Notes: generated by a model from the letters alone, not told the origin. 64,000 nucleotides of DNA from Homoserinibacter sp. YIM 151385 (GCF_027912415.1 NZ_CP115175.1:1488001-1552000), one strand, 5' to 3'; shown: positions 16,609-24,848, counted from the first letter of the stretch. A program made the numbers and translations.

Positions 16609-17721
16609 ATGCGAACTGATGACCAGCCCGACCAGCCCGACGCCTTCGCGCGGCTGCAGCATCTGCCGGTCGTCGAGTGGACGCCGGTCGCCCAGCTGCG
16701 CCCGCCCGAGACGGAGGTGCGCCGCACCGCCGTGCCGGCGGTCGACATCCACAACCACCTCGGCCGCTGGCTGAGCGGCGGCGACTGGCAGCAGGGCACC
16801 GCCCCCTGGATCATCGACGACGTCGACGCCCTCCTGAAGGACATGGACGACTGCGGCATCCAGACGATCGTCAACCTCGACGGCATGTGGGGCGAGGAGG
16901 TCACCGCGAACGTCGAGCGCTACGACCGCGCCCACCCCGGCCGCTTCCTCACCTTCTGCCAGCTCGACTGGGCGCGGCTCGCGGAGGACGACGGGGTGGA
17001 TGCGCTGCGCGCCTCCCTCGAGGACAGCGCGGCCCGCGGCGCCCGCGGGGTCAAGGTGTGGAAGTCGCTCGGGCTCACCGTGCGCGACCGCGACGGCCAG
17101 CTCGTCCTCCCCGACGACCCGCGCGTCATCGCCGTGCTCGGGCATGCCGGCGAGCTCGGCCTGCCCGTCCTCATCCACACCGCCGACCCGAAGGCCTTCT
17201 TCGAGCCGCTCGACGAGCGCAACGAGCGCCTCGACGAGCTGCTCGTCGCCCGCGACTGGTGGTTCGGCGACCGCGCCGTGCACCCCAGCTTCGAGCGGCT
17301 GCTCGAGGCGCACGCCGCCCTCGTCGCCGCCTGCCCCGGCACCGACTTCATCGGCGCCCACTTCGGCTGCGCGGCCGAGGACCTGGACCTCGTCGAGCGG
17401 ATGCTCGCCGCCAACCCCAACTACCACGTCGACATCGCCGGCCGGATGGCGGAGCTCGGCCGCCAGCCGCGCCGCGTCCGGGCGCTCATCGAGCGCTTCC
17501 CCGACCGGGTCCTCTTCGGCACCGACATCTACCCGGCCGAGGCGGAGCAGTTCCGCCTCCACGCCCGCTTCCTCGAGACCCTCGACGAGGCCTTCTCCTA
17601 CGCGCCCGGCGCCGACATCCCGCCCCAGGGCCGATGGTCGGTCTCGGCGCTCGGCCTCCCGCCCGAGCTGCTCGAGCCCGTCTACCGCGGCAACGCGGCC
17701 CGCATCCTCGGGCTGGGGTAG
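16609..17721 (+). CDS. Amidohydrolase-2 family TIM-barrel hydrolase/lactonase
   Basis: A 370-residue protein of the amidohydrolase-related family 2. The metal site begins with VDIHNHLGRW (H48, H50); KVWKSLGL, VLIHTAD, DFIGAHFGC and VLFGTDIYP mark the remaining strands, the last Asp being the catalytic one. Such enzymes act as lactonases, decarboxylases or amidohydrolases. It is transcribed away from the SIS-kinase operon across a shared operator, so it probably belongs to the same sugar pathway. The frame is open from 16546, but ATG at 16609 has GAGAGG eight bases upstream and a more natural N-terminus. Confidence 0.78.
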   Translation: MRTDDQPDQPDAFARLQHLPVVEWTPVAQLRPPETEVRRTAVPAVDIHNHLGRWLSGGDWQQGTAPWIIDDVDALLKDMDDCGIQTIVNLDGMWGEEVTANVERYDRAHPGRFLTFCQLDWARLAEDDGVDALRASLEDSAARGARGVKVWKSLGLTVRDRDGQLVLPDDPRVIAVLGHAGELGLPVLIHTADPKAFFEPLDERNERLDELLVARDWWFGDRAVHPSFERLLEAHAALVAACPGTDFIGAHFGCAAEDLDLVERMLAANPNYHVDIAGRMAELGRQPRRVRALIERFPDRVLFGTDIYPAEAEQFRLHARFLETLDEAFSYAPGADIPPQGRWSVSALGLPPELLEPVYRGNAARILGLG

Positions 17722-17724
17722 CGC

Positions 17725-17790
17725 CGCCCCGCACCCGCCCGCACCCCGCACCCGCACGCACCCCGCACCCCGCACCCCGCACCCCGAGCT
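17725..17790 (+). repeat. CACCCCG heptamer-rich stretch
   Basis: The gap after the amidohydrolase stop consists largely of CGCACCC and CACCCCG units in tandem, about 60 bases of low complexity directly before the hairpin at 17792. No coding function is visible. Confidence 0.6.
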
Positions 17791-17791
17791 C

Positions 17792-17850
17792 GTGAGGGGT
17801 CCCATATGACCGTTCTCGGCATCCGGAAGTCGTCATATGGGACCCCTCAC
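17792..17850. terminator. Hairpin repeat, family 2 copy 1, between convergent genes
   Basis: Perfect 19-base arms: GTGAGGGGTCCCATATGAC (17792-17810) and its complement (17832-17850) around a 21-base loop. The right arm contains the stop codon of the DUF559 gene (17847-17849). The arms are identical to those of the copy at 18809-18867; the loops differ. It lies between convergent genes and can serve as a bidirectional terminator. Confidence 0.75.
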
Positions 17851-18752
17851 TCGATCCGAGGACGGGATGCGAGGACGGCACGGATGCGGACGGCGAGTCG
17901 AGCGGGATCCCGGACGTCCGGCGCGAAGACCTCCAGCGCCTCCCACCCGACATCCCGCAGGTGCCCGAAGCGGGTGAGGTCTCGGCGCCGCTGCTCCGGA
18001 TCGAGATGCGTCGGCCCCTGATACTCGATCGCGAGCCGATGACGGACGAACGCGAGATCGACCCGGTAGGGCACGACCCGGCCCGGCACCGGGATCTCGT
18101 GGTTGACCGCGAAGTCGTCGAAGCCGAGACGTCCGAGCAGCAGGCGCAGACCCGACTCGGCCGGGCTGTCGCTCCGGGCGTGCAGGAGCGGAAGGGCCGC
18201 CGCGACGGTGCGCGTGCCGCGGCGGCCCTCATATCGGCGGGATGCGTCGACGAGCCGCTCGAGTCCGCTGAGGCCATGACGCCAGTGGATCAGCCGATCG
18301 CCCGCGGCGACGAGCTCGTCGAGGTCGAGCTGCGCGCCGAGGTCGCACCAGGTCCGTTCCGGGCTCGTGAGCGCGACGCCGTCGATGGATGCTCGCTCGT
18401 GCTCGCGGAGCGCGAGCTTGTGGCCGATGACCCCGCGGCCCTTCGGTGCACGGCGAGGCGCCGGGACCGCGACATGCACCCGGGGGTCGCGCTGCAGACG
18501 CCGGGGAAGCGGCATGCCCCACAGCGCGGCCGCGCTCGCGAAGCAGATGACACCGCCTCCCGCGCAGGCGGTGAGGGCATCCCGCGCGCGGTCGAGCTCG
18601 TCGGCCGGGGCGCCGAGCCGGCGCAGACCGTGGTGAGGTCGCTCGAGGTCGACGCGCCGCATCCGCGCCGGCTCGACGCCGGCGTCTCTGCCCTGCGCGA
18701 TGCGGAAGCCGCGCCGCCGCAGCTCGGGCGGAAGGTCTCGGTCGCTCGACAC
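17847..18752 (-). CDS. DUF559/Vsr-like endonuclease-fold protein with N-terminal AbiEi-like region
   Basis: A 301-residue protein of a type common in Microbacteriaceae. The N-terminal part (FRIAQGRDAGVEPARMRRVD, then FASAAALWGMPLP) resembles the winged-helix/AbiEi-like half of type IV antitoxin relatives. The C-terminal 100 residues carry VDLAFVRHRLAIEYQGPTH, the D-x(n)-E-x-Q pattern of DUF559 and very-short-patch-repair nucleases (PD-(D/E)xK fold). Function is not established for the group; they are often suspected of defence or DNA repair roles. The start is GTG at 18752. The gene is bracketed by two copies of one hairpin repeat. Confidence 0.65.
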   Translation of the reverse strand: MSSDRDLPPELRRRGFRIAQGRDAGVEPARMRRVDLERPHHGLRRLGAPADELDRARDALTACAGGGVICFASAAALWGMPLPRRLQRDPRVHVAVPAPRRAPKGRGVIGHKLALREHERASIDGVALTSPERTWCDLGAQLDLDELVAAGDRLIHWRHGLSGLERLVDASRRYEGRRGTRTVAAALPLLHARSDSPAESGLRLLLGRLGFDDFAVNHEIPVPGRVVPYRVDLAFVRHRLAIEYQGPTHLDPEQRRRDLTRFGHLRDVGWEALEVFAPDVRDPARLAVRIRAVLASRPRIE

Positions 18753-18808
18753 CCGCCCAGGATGCCGAGCCTGCCTCCCGCTCGACGCGATCCCTCCACA
18801 GCCCGCCC

Positions 18809-18867
18809 GTGAGGGGTCCCATATGACCGATTCAGACGCCCGGAACCGGTCATATGGGACCCCTCAC
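18809..18867. repeat. Hairpin repeat, family 2 copy 2
   Basis: Perfect 21-base arms (18809-18829 and 18847-18867) around a 17-base loop. The outer 19 bases of the arms are the same as in the copy at 17792-17850. It lies 57 bases upstream of the DUF559 start and downstream of the aldolase gene, so it may end the aldolase transcript. Confidence 0.75.
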
Positions 18868-18885
18868 CGGATGCGAGCGCGACGG

Positions 18886-19004
18886 GAGGCGGGAGCGGCG
18901 CGGGGAGGCGGGAGCGGCAGGGGCAGGCGGCGCGGGGAGGCGGGCGCGGCGCGGGGAGGCGGGCGCGGCGCGGGGAGGCGGGAGCGGCGCGGGCAGGCGG
19001 CGGA
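18886..19004. repeat. GC-rich tandem array downstream of the aldolase gene
   Basis: About 115 bases built from variants of GGCGCGGGGAGGCGGG(A/C)GC with a period of 17-19 bases, roughly six copies. It abuts the aldolase stop at 19005. No gene or recognised motif is visible; it looks like a product of repeat expansion. Confidence 0.7.
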
Positions 19005-19856
19005 TCAGGCCAGGGCGCGGGCGGCCGCGGCGACGACCTCGGCCATCGCCGCGCGGGCGGCGCGCGCCGGCGGGCGCGGGTCGACGAGCTCGGGGCGGGC
19101 GGCGAGCACCTCGCGGGTCGCGGCGGCGCCCGCGACGTTGAGCGCCGTGCCGATGTTGACCTTCCGGATGCCGGCCGCGATCGCGCGTGCCAGCTCCGCC
19201 TCCGGCACGCCCGAGGAGCCGTGCAGCACGAGCGGCACCGCCACCGCCTCGGCGAGGCGTGCGACGAGCTCGTGGTCGATGGAGGCCGTGCGCGACACCA
19301 TCGCGTGCGAGGAGCCGACCGCGACGGCGAGCGCGTCGACGCCGGTCGCCGCGGTGAACGCCGCGGCCTCGCCGGGGTCGGTGCGGACGCCCGGCGCGTG
19401 CGCGCCGTCCTTGCCGCCCACCTCGCCGAGCTCCGCCTCGACCCAGAGCCCGGCATCCCGGGCCCGCTCGGCGGCCCCCGCCGTCGCGGCCACGTTCTCG
19501 GCGTAGGGGCGCGTCGCGAAGTCGACCATGATCGAGCCGAGCCCGTAGTCGCCGGTCGCGGCGAGCGAGATGCCGAGATCGACGAGCTCGGGGTCGTCGA
19601 TGTGGTCGAGGTGGAGCGCGACCGGCACCGCGGCGGCGAGCGCGACCTCGCGGGATGCCGCCAGGATGGGGCGCGGATCCCCGCCGTGGAAGCGGATCGC
19701 GTTCTGGCTGAACTGCAGGATCACGGAGGCGCCCGCCGCGGACGCCCCCTCGACGATCGCCTCGGCGTGCTCGAGCGCGATCACGTTGAAGGCGAGCACG
19801 GCACGGCCGCGGGAGGCCGCCTCCGCGACGAGCTCGCCCGAGCCCGCGAGGGTCAC
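19005..19856 (-). CDS. Class II fructose/tagatose-bisphosphate aldolase family protein
   Basis: A 283-residue zinc aldolase of the FbaA/GatY/KbaY family, which splits a ketose bisphosphate into dihydroxyacetone phosphate and an aldehyde. VALHLDHIDD (79-88) contains the proton-donating D84 and zinc ligand H85; VEAELGEVGGKDG, AVGSSHAM, LVLHGSSGV and RKVNIGTAL are the other active-site segments. It would take the product of the PfkB kinase at 10470 (inference). GTG at 19856 overlaps the stop of the GH4 gene, so both are translated together. Confidence 0.82.
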   Translation of the reverse strand: MTLAGSGELVAEAASRGRAVLAFNVIALEHAEAIVEGASAAGASVILQFSQNAIRFHGGDPRPILAASREVALAAAVPVALHLDHIDDPELVDLGISLAATGDYGLGSIMVDFATRPYAENVAATAGAAERARDAGLWVEAELGEVGGKDGAHAPGVRTDPGEAAAFTAATGVDALAVAVGSSHAMVSRTASIDHELVARLAEAVAVPLVLHGSSGVPEAELARAIAAGIRKVNIGTALNVAGAAATREVLAARPELVDPRPPARAARAAMAEVVAAAARALA

Positions 19857-21175
19857 GGCAGCACCAGCTCCGCACGGCCGCCGAGCGTCGACGGCAGGAC
19901 GCCCTCGTGGGCCGCGAGCATCGCGTCGGCGAGCTCCCACAGGCGCTCGGGGCTGAGCGTCGAGGCGGCGTTCGGGTCGACGAGCAGCGCGCGCTTCACG
20001 AGCTCGCGGTCGCCCGTGCGGGCGGCCTCGATCGCGAGCTCCGCGACCGAGAGGTAGGTGCGGTTGTGGGCGGCGCCCTGCACCGGGATGTCGCCGACCG
20101 CGATCGGCTCGACGCCGGCCGAGGTCACGCGTGCCGGCACCTCGACGCAGGCGCCCTCCGGGAGGTTGGCGATGAGGCCCCGGTTGATCACGTTCGCGTG
20201 GATCTCGCGCTCCGTCCCGGTGAGCATGGAGTGGATGATCTGGGGCGCGTACTCGGCCGCGTCCCCCTCCTCGTGGAGCTCGAGCTCGCGCCCCTCGGCG
20301 AGCGCCGCACGGGCGTCCTCGAACTCGCGCACGTTGTCCTCGCTGATGCCGAGGTAGACGAGCGGCTCGAGGCGGAAGCGCTCGATCTGCGCGTCGTCGC
20401 GGAGGAACCAGGACAGGTACTCGCTCGAGTGCTCGCTCGTCTCCGTCGGGTAGTACCCGATGCGGCGGAACATCTCGACCCGCACCCGGCGGCGGAGCTC
20501 CGGGTCGGCCTCGATGCGCTCCCGGAGGCGCGGATAGAGCGACTCGCCCTCGTGCTCCCACTGGTACAGCCAGGCCTGGTGGTTGACGCCGGCCGCGCGG
20601 TACACGGTCTCCTCGAGCGGGACCCCGACGAGCTCGCAGAGGTCGTTGACCGTCCAGTAGACGGAGTGACAGAGCCCGACGGCCTTGATCTCGGGCGCGA
20701 CGACCGACATCCACCAGATGTTCATCGCCATGGGGTTCGTGTAGTTGAGGAACCAGGCGTCGGGGCAGAGCTCGCGCATGTCGCGCGCGATGGCGCTCAG
20801 CACGGGGAACGTGCGCAGCCCCCGGAAGACGCCGCCGATGCCGGTCGTGTCGCCGATGGTCTGGCGCAGGCCGAAGGAGGCGGGCAGCTCGAGGTCGATG
20901 CGGGTGGCCGCGATGCCGCCCACCTGGACCATGTTGACGACGAAGTCGGCACCCTCGAGGGCCGCACGGCGGTCGAGGGCGGCGTGGATGCGGGCGGGGC
21001 GGCCGAGGCGCGCGGAGACCTGCTCGGCGGTGCCGCGGGCGACCTCGAGCCGCTCGGCGTCGATGTCGTGGAGGACGATGTCGAGCTCGGGGAGGTCGGG
21101 GAAGCGCAGCAGGTCGGTGAGCAGCTGGCGGGTGAAGACGACACTGCCGGCGCCGATGAACACGATGCGGGTCAT
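19853..21175 (-). CDS. Glycoside hydrolase family 4, alpha-galactosidase (MelA/AglA) type
   Basis: A 440-residue NAD- and Mn-dependent glycosidase that cleaves by oxidation and elimination rather than ordinary hydrolysis. The Rossmann start RIVFIGAGSVVFTRQLL (3-19) binds NAD. NYTNPMAMN (144-152), GLCHSV (167-172; Cys169 and His170 ligate the metal) and GVNHQAW (196-202) are GH4 landmarks, and the CHS form is the one associated with alpha-glycosidases. No signal peptide, so it acts on imported oligosaccharide. ATG at 21175 follows GAGGATCGGATC. It is divergent from the DeoR gene with an operator between them. Confidence 0.85.
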   Translation of the reverse strand: MTRIVFIGAGSVVFTRQLLTDLLRFPDLPELDIVLHDIDAERLEVARGTAEQVSARLGRPARIHAALDRRAALEGADFVVNMVQVGGIAATRIDLELPASFGLRQTIGDTTGIGGVFRGLRTFPVLSAIARDMRELCPDAWFLNYTNPMAMNIWWMSVVAPEIKAVGLCHSVYWTVNDLCELVGVPLEETVYRAAGVNHQAWLYQWEHEGESLYPRLRERIEADPELRRRVRVEMFRRIGYYPTETSEHSSEYLSWFLRDDAQIERFRLEPLVYLGISEDNVREFEDARAALAEGRELELHEEGDAAEYAPQIIHSMLTGTEREIHANVINRGLIANLPEGACVEVPARVTSAGVEPIAVGDIPVQGAAHNRTYLSVAELAIEAARTGDRELVKRALLVDPNAASTLSPERLWELADAMLAAHEGVLPSTLGGRAELVLP

Positions 21176-21195
21176 GATCCGATCCTCTGAGCGAA

Positions 21196-21226
21196 TGATC
21201 GTTTCGCGCAACATTCTGAGCGATAT
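21196..21226. promoter_or_regulatory. Operator-like direct repeat between GH4 and deoR-type genes
   Basis: TGATCGTTTCG (21196-21206) and TGAGCGATAT (21217-21226) start 21 bases apart, two helical turns. The first word matches those at 16539 and 10387. The site sits just before TAACAT (21232-21237), a possible -10 box for the regulator gene. Confidence 0.55.
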
Positions 21227-21271
21227 CGGGCTAACATGCTCAATCGGAGTGCGCGCTTCGCGAGCCCAGGC

Positions 21272-21339
21272 CGCACGACCGCACCACCCGCACGACCGCA
21301 CCGCCCGCACGACCGCACCGCCCGCACGACCGCACCGCC
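21272..21339 (+). repeat. Four 17-bp tandem repeats in the regulator leader
   Basis: Four copies of CGCACGACCGCACCGCC (the first with one change) lie head to tail between the promoter region and the ribosome site of the DeoR-type gene. They would be part of its 5' untranslated RNA. A length of 17 makes a coding role unlikely. Confidence 0.8.
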
Positions 21340-21359
21340 CGCCGCAGAGAGGCCGCCGC

Positions 21360-22163
21360 ATGACGATCACCGCCGACCGCACGCCGCCCGCCGCGAGCGG
21401 CAAGCGCTCACGCCGCATGATCGAGATCCTCGACCTCCTCGCCGAGCGCGGCGGCATCAGCCTCCAGGACCTCTCCGACACGCTCGGCATCTCGCCCGCG
21501 ACCGCGCGCCGCGACCTCGCCGACCTCGCCGAGCAGCGGCTCCTCGTCCGCACCCATGGCGGTGCCCGGCTCATCGACTCGCGCGGCGAGCTGCCGGTCA
21601 GCCTCCGCGACACCCGCAACCAGGATGCGAAGCGCGCCATCGCGGCGGCCGTCGCCGACATCGTCCCCCGGCAGCGCTACGCGATCGCCCTCAGCGGCGG
21701 CACCACCGCGGCGAGCGTCGCCCGCGCCCTCGCGAACCACGAGGAGCTGACGATCGTCACCAACTCGCTCACGATCGCGCAGCTCGTCACCAGCCACCCG
21801 CAGCTCAAGGTCATCATGACGGGCGGGATCCTCCGCCCCGAGTCGCTCGAGCTCGTCGGGGTCCTCGCCGAGAACACCTTCAACGCCATCAACCTCGGCA
21901 CCGCGATCCTCGGCGCCGACGGCGTCACGCCCGCCGGGATCACGACCCACGACGAGACGGAGGCGCGCACCAACAACGCCATGGTCACGCACGCCCAGCG
22001 CGTCATCGTCGTCGCCGACGGCTCGAAGCTGGGGCGCCTCGCGCTCGCGCAGGTCGCCTCACTCGAGCAGGTCGACCTCCTCGTCACCGACTCGAGCGCC
22101 GAGCCCGAGCAGCTCGAGCGCCTGCGCGAGGCGGGGCTGAGCATCACGGTCGTCGACGCCTGA
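21360..22163 (+). CDS. DeoR/GlpR-family transcriptional repressor
   Basis: A 267-residue cytoplasmic regulator. The helix-turn-helix near residues 34-56 (GGISLQDLSDTLGISPATAR then RDLADLAEQ) and the following HGGARL are the DeoR signature; the C-terminal two-thirds is the DeoRC sensor, related to phosphosugar isomerases, with IALSGGTTAASVARAL and VADGSKLG. It would release DNA when a pathway sugar phosphate binds. Recurring TGATCGTTT words at three promoters of the surrounding sugar genes are its likely targets. ATG at 21360 follows AGAGAGG; a long upstream extension of the frame is rejected. Confidence 0.88.
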   Translation: MTITADRTPPAASGKRSRRMIEILDLLAERGGISLQDLSDTLGISPATARRDLADLAEQRLLVRTHGGARLIDSRGELPVSLRDTRNQDAKRAIAAAVADIVPRQRYAIALSGGTTAASVARALANHEELTIVTNSLTIAQLVTSHPQLKVIMTGGILRPESLELVGVLAENTFNAINLGTAILGADGVTPAGITTHDETEARTNNAMVTHAQRVIVVADGSKLGRLALAQVASLEQVDLLVTDSSAEPEQLERLREAGLSITVVDA

Positions 22164-22214
22164 GGCGGCCGCCGCCGGTCGAGGGGCGGGCGGGCGGGCT
22201 GGCGGCACGGCGTC

Positions 22215-23435
22215 TCAGTCGCGCGACCCCTGCACCGGGATGATGCCGGTGTGCCCCGGCACCCGCTTCGGCGTCGTGGCGATCGCGAACACGAGCCCGG
22301 CCCCGACGAGCACCGTCATGACGGCGGGCAGCCAGCCGACGCCCCAGACGTCGAGCAGGATCCCGCCGATGAGCGCGCCGCCGCCGATCGCGATGTTGAA
22401 CGAGGTCGTGAGCCACGCGGAGGCGACATCCCGCAGCCGCGGCGACGCCGAGTGCAGGAGGCGCGTCTGGAAGATCGCGGGCAGGCCGCCGAAGGCGATG
22501 CTCCAGACGGCGAGCATCGCGATGATCGCCCACGGCTCGCGCGCGACGGCGCCGAGCACCGCGACCGCGACCGCGACGCCCGCGATGGCGCCGATCGGGG
22601 TGGCGCGCGGGAAGCGGTCGCCCAGGATGCCGGCGAGGAGGACGCCGACCGCCCCGGCCCCGCCGTAGACGAAGAGGAGCACGCTCACCGAGTCGCCCGG
22701 CATCCGGCCGACCTCGATGATCCAGGGCGCGATGTAGGTGTAGAAGGCGTTGTGGCCGATCATCACGAGCAGCACGGTGACGCAGACGGCGAGCACGGCG
22801 CGGAGGGTGGGATCGCGGCGCACGGGGGTGGGGATCTCGCCGGTCGCGAGCGGCACGAGGTGGGAGACCGCGGGCAGCGCGACCATCACGAGCACCATGA
22901 GCACGAGCACGACGGCGCCCATGATCGCGAAGGCGGCCCGCCAGCCGAGCGCGTGCCCGAGGGCGGTGCCGAGCGGCACGCCGAGCACGAAGGCGAGGGT
23001 GCCGCCGATGTTCGTCACGGCGACCGCCCGCGCGAGCTGGTGGCGCGGCACGATCCGCGAGGCGTACGGGCCGGTGACCGCCCAGAACAGCCCGTGCGCG
23101 AGCCCGCCGAGGATGCGGGCGCCCATGAGCAGCTCGTAGGTGGGCGCGAGGGCGGCGGCGACGTTCGCGACCGCGACGACGAGCAGCGTCGCGATCATGA
23201 GGCGCTTCCGCGAGAGCGGTCGGGTGAGCATCGCGAGCGGGGCGGTCGTGAGGACGACGGTGCCCGCGAACACGGTGACGAGGAGCCCGATCTGCGATTC
23301 GGAGACGCGGAGCTCGCCCGCCATGTCGGGCAGGAGGCCGGTCGGCAGGAACTCGCTCGTGACCGAGGCGAAGATCGCGCCCGCGATCACGAGGAGGCGG
23401 AACAGCGGGAAGGGGCGCGCGGGCGCGGTGGACAT
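22215..23435 (-). CDS. Major facilitator superfamily efflux transporter (AraJ/DHA type)
   Basis: A 406-residue membrane protein with about twelve transmembrane helices. SEFLPTGLLPDMAGELRVSE (residues 27-46) and the loop LTRPLSRKRLMI match the AraJ/YdhP-like drug or sugar efflux group; RRDPTLRAVL marks the central cytoplasmic loop. Substrate unknown. It converges on the DeoR gene and diverges from purU. No nearby gene points to a function. Confidence 0.82.
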   Translation of the reverse strand: MSTAPARPFPLFRLLVIAGAIFASVTSEFLPTGLLPDMAGELRVSESQIGLLVTVFAGTVVLTTAPLAMLTRPLSRKRLMIATLLVVAVANVAAALAPTYELLMGARILGGLAHGLFWAVTGPYASRIVPRHQLARAVAVTNIGGTLAFVLGVPLGTALGHALGWRAAFAIMGAVVLVLMVLVMVALPAVSHLVPLATGEIPTPVRRDPTLRAVLAVCVTVLLVMIGHNAFYTYIAPWIIEVGRMPGDSVSVLLFVYGGAGAVGVLLAGILGDRFPRATPIGAIAGVAVAVAVLGAVAREPWAIIAMLAVWSIAFGGLPAIFQTRLLHSASPRLRDVASAWLTTSFNIAIGGGALIGGILLDVWGVGWLPAVMTVLVGAGLVFAIATTPKRVPGHTGIIPVQGSRD

Positions 23436-23571
23436 GCGGCAGACTCTGCGATTCGTGGGTGTCGACGACGCGGCTCGGGCGGCTCGAGGCCCGAGGGAGG
23501 CGGCGGATCGGAGCCTCGGCACCAGCGTAGCGACCCCCGCCGACGCGGCGCTCCGCACTCCCCCGCCCGGA

Positions 23572-23577
23572 TACGCT
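23572..23577 (+). promoter_or_regulatory. -10 element of purU
   Basis: TACGCT lies six bases before the GTG at 23584, the spacing of a leaderless actinobacterial promoter; no Shine-Dalgarno precedes the start. Confidence 0.5.
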
Positions 23578-23583
23578 GTCCCG

Positions 23584-24447
23584 GTGACCTCGACTCCCGC
23601 GCCCGAGCACTGGATCCTCACGCTCGTCTGCGACGACCGCGCCGGCATCGTCCACGCGATCAGCGGCGCCGTCGTCGAGGCGGGCGGCAACATCACCGAG
23701 TCGCAGCAGTTCTCGAGCGAGGACACGGGCCGCTTCTTCATGCGGCTGCAGGTCGAGTCGTCGGCCGGCCGCGAGGTCTTCGAGGCGGCGCTCGCCCCCG
23801 TCACCGACCGCTACGGGATGACGTGGCAGCTCGACGTCGTCGGCCGCCCGCTGCGCACCCTCGTCCTCGCCTCGACCGCGGCGCACTGCCTCAACGACCT
23901 CCTGTTCCGGCAGCGCGCCGGCCAGCTCGACATCGACGTGCCGCTCGTGCTGAGCAACCACCCGGAACTCGGCTCCCTCGCCGAGTTCTACGGCATCCCC
24001 TTCGAGCACCGGCCGGTGACGGGAGCGGCGTCGAAGGCCGACTTCGAGCGGCGCGTCCTCGAGGCGGTCGAGGAGCACGACATCGAGCTCGTGGTGCTCG
24101 CCCGCTACATGCAGATCCTCTCCCCCGAGCTCTGCGAGGCCCTCGAGGGCCGGATCATCAACATCCACCACTCCTTCCTGCCCGGCTTCAAGGGCGCGAA
24201 CCCGTACAAGCAGGCGCACGCCCGCGGCGTGAAGCTCATCGGGGCGACCGCGCACTTCGTCACGAGCGATCTCGACGAGGGGCCGATCGTCGAGCAGAAC
24301 GTGGTGCGGGTGGATCACACGCGCACCTGGGAGCAGCTGCGCTCGATCGGCCAGGACGAGGAGAGCCGCACGCTGACGCAGGCGGTGCAGTGGTTCAGCG
24401 AGGACCGCGTGCTGCTCGACGGCGTGCGGACGATCATCTTCCGATGA
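23584..24447 (+). CDS. purU: Formyltetrahydrofolate deformylase
   Basis: PurU hydrolyses 10-formyl-THF to THF and formate, balancing the one-carbon pool that GlyA and FolD fill. The 287-residue protein has an N-terminal ACT domain (about 9-90; WILTLVCDDRAGIVHAISG) and a formyltransferase-fold domain. IINIHHSFLPGFKGA (191-205) contains the catalytic N193 and H195, and LDEGP (230-234) the catalytic D231. Start is GTG at 23584, six bases after a -10 hexamer. The stop overlaps the start of the next gene (ATGA). Confidence 0.92.
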   Translation: MTSTPAPEHWILTLVCDDRAGIVHAISGAVVEAGGNITESQQFSSEDTGRFFMRLQVESSAGREVFEAALAPVTDRYGMTWQLDVVGRPLRTLVLASTAAHCLNDLLFRQRAGQLDIDVPLVLSNHPELGSLAEFYGIPFEHRPVTGAASKADFERRVLEAVEEHDIELVVLARYMQILSPELCEALEGRIINIHHSFLPGFKGANPYKQAHARGVKLIGATAHFVTSDLDEGPIVEQNVVRVDHTRTWEQLRSIGQDEESRTLTQAVQWFSEDRVLLDGVRTIIFR

Positions 24448-24848
24448 GCGGCGCACCCTCGGGCGGCTACCGGATCGAGCGCCGGCCGGTGACGGCGGGC
24501 GAGGTGCTCCGCCTCGCGCTCGAGCTCGCGGCGCTCGCCGGGGTCGGGATGGGGGTCGCGGCGCTGCTCGCGGCGCTGGCAGGTCCCGTGCTCTCCGCGC
24601 TGGGCGGCATCCTCGCGGCCCTCGCCGCGGCGGTGCTGTGGGGACTGTTCCGCTCGCCGCGGGCGCGGTTCCCGCTCCCGTGGCCGGGGCGCGCGGCGGT
24701 CGAGCTGCTCGTGATGGGCGCCGGGGTCGCCGGCTGGGCGGCGCTCGGGCTGTGGCCGGTCGCGCTCGGGCTCGGGGTGCTCGCGCTCGCCTCCGGTGCG
24801 GTGGGCCTCGTGCGCGAGGAGCGAGGGGACCGCTCCCCATCGAGCTGA
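24444..24848 (+). CDS. DUF2568-like small membrane protein
   Basis: A 134-residue protein with four hydrophobic segments (about 23-45, 48-68, 80-98 and 100-118). The first helix context LRLALELAALAGVGMG and FRSPRARFPLP between helices two and three resemble the YrdB/DUF2568 family of uncharacterised membrane proteins. Its ATG overlaps the purU stop, so it is co-translated with purU, though no functional link is known. Confidence 0.7.
   Translation: MSGAPSGGYRIERRPVTAGEVLRLALELAALAGVGMGVAALLAALAGPVLSALGGILAALAAAVLWGLFRSPRARFPLPWPGRAAVELLVMGAGVAGWAALGLWPVALGLGVLALASGAVGLVREERGDRSPSS

Noticed and set aside
17847-18867. DUF559 gene plus hairpins as an insertion sequence
   Set aside because: No transposase, terminal target duplication or IS-like ends are visible; kept only as a possible cassette.
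20745-21359. Upstream extension of the DeoR-type regulator
   Set aside because: It runs antisense through the GH4 gene and the operator; ATG at 21360 has a good ribosome site and the natural N-terminus.
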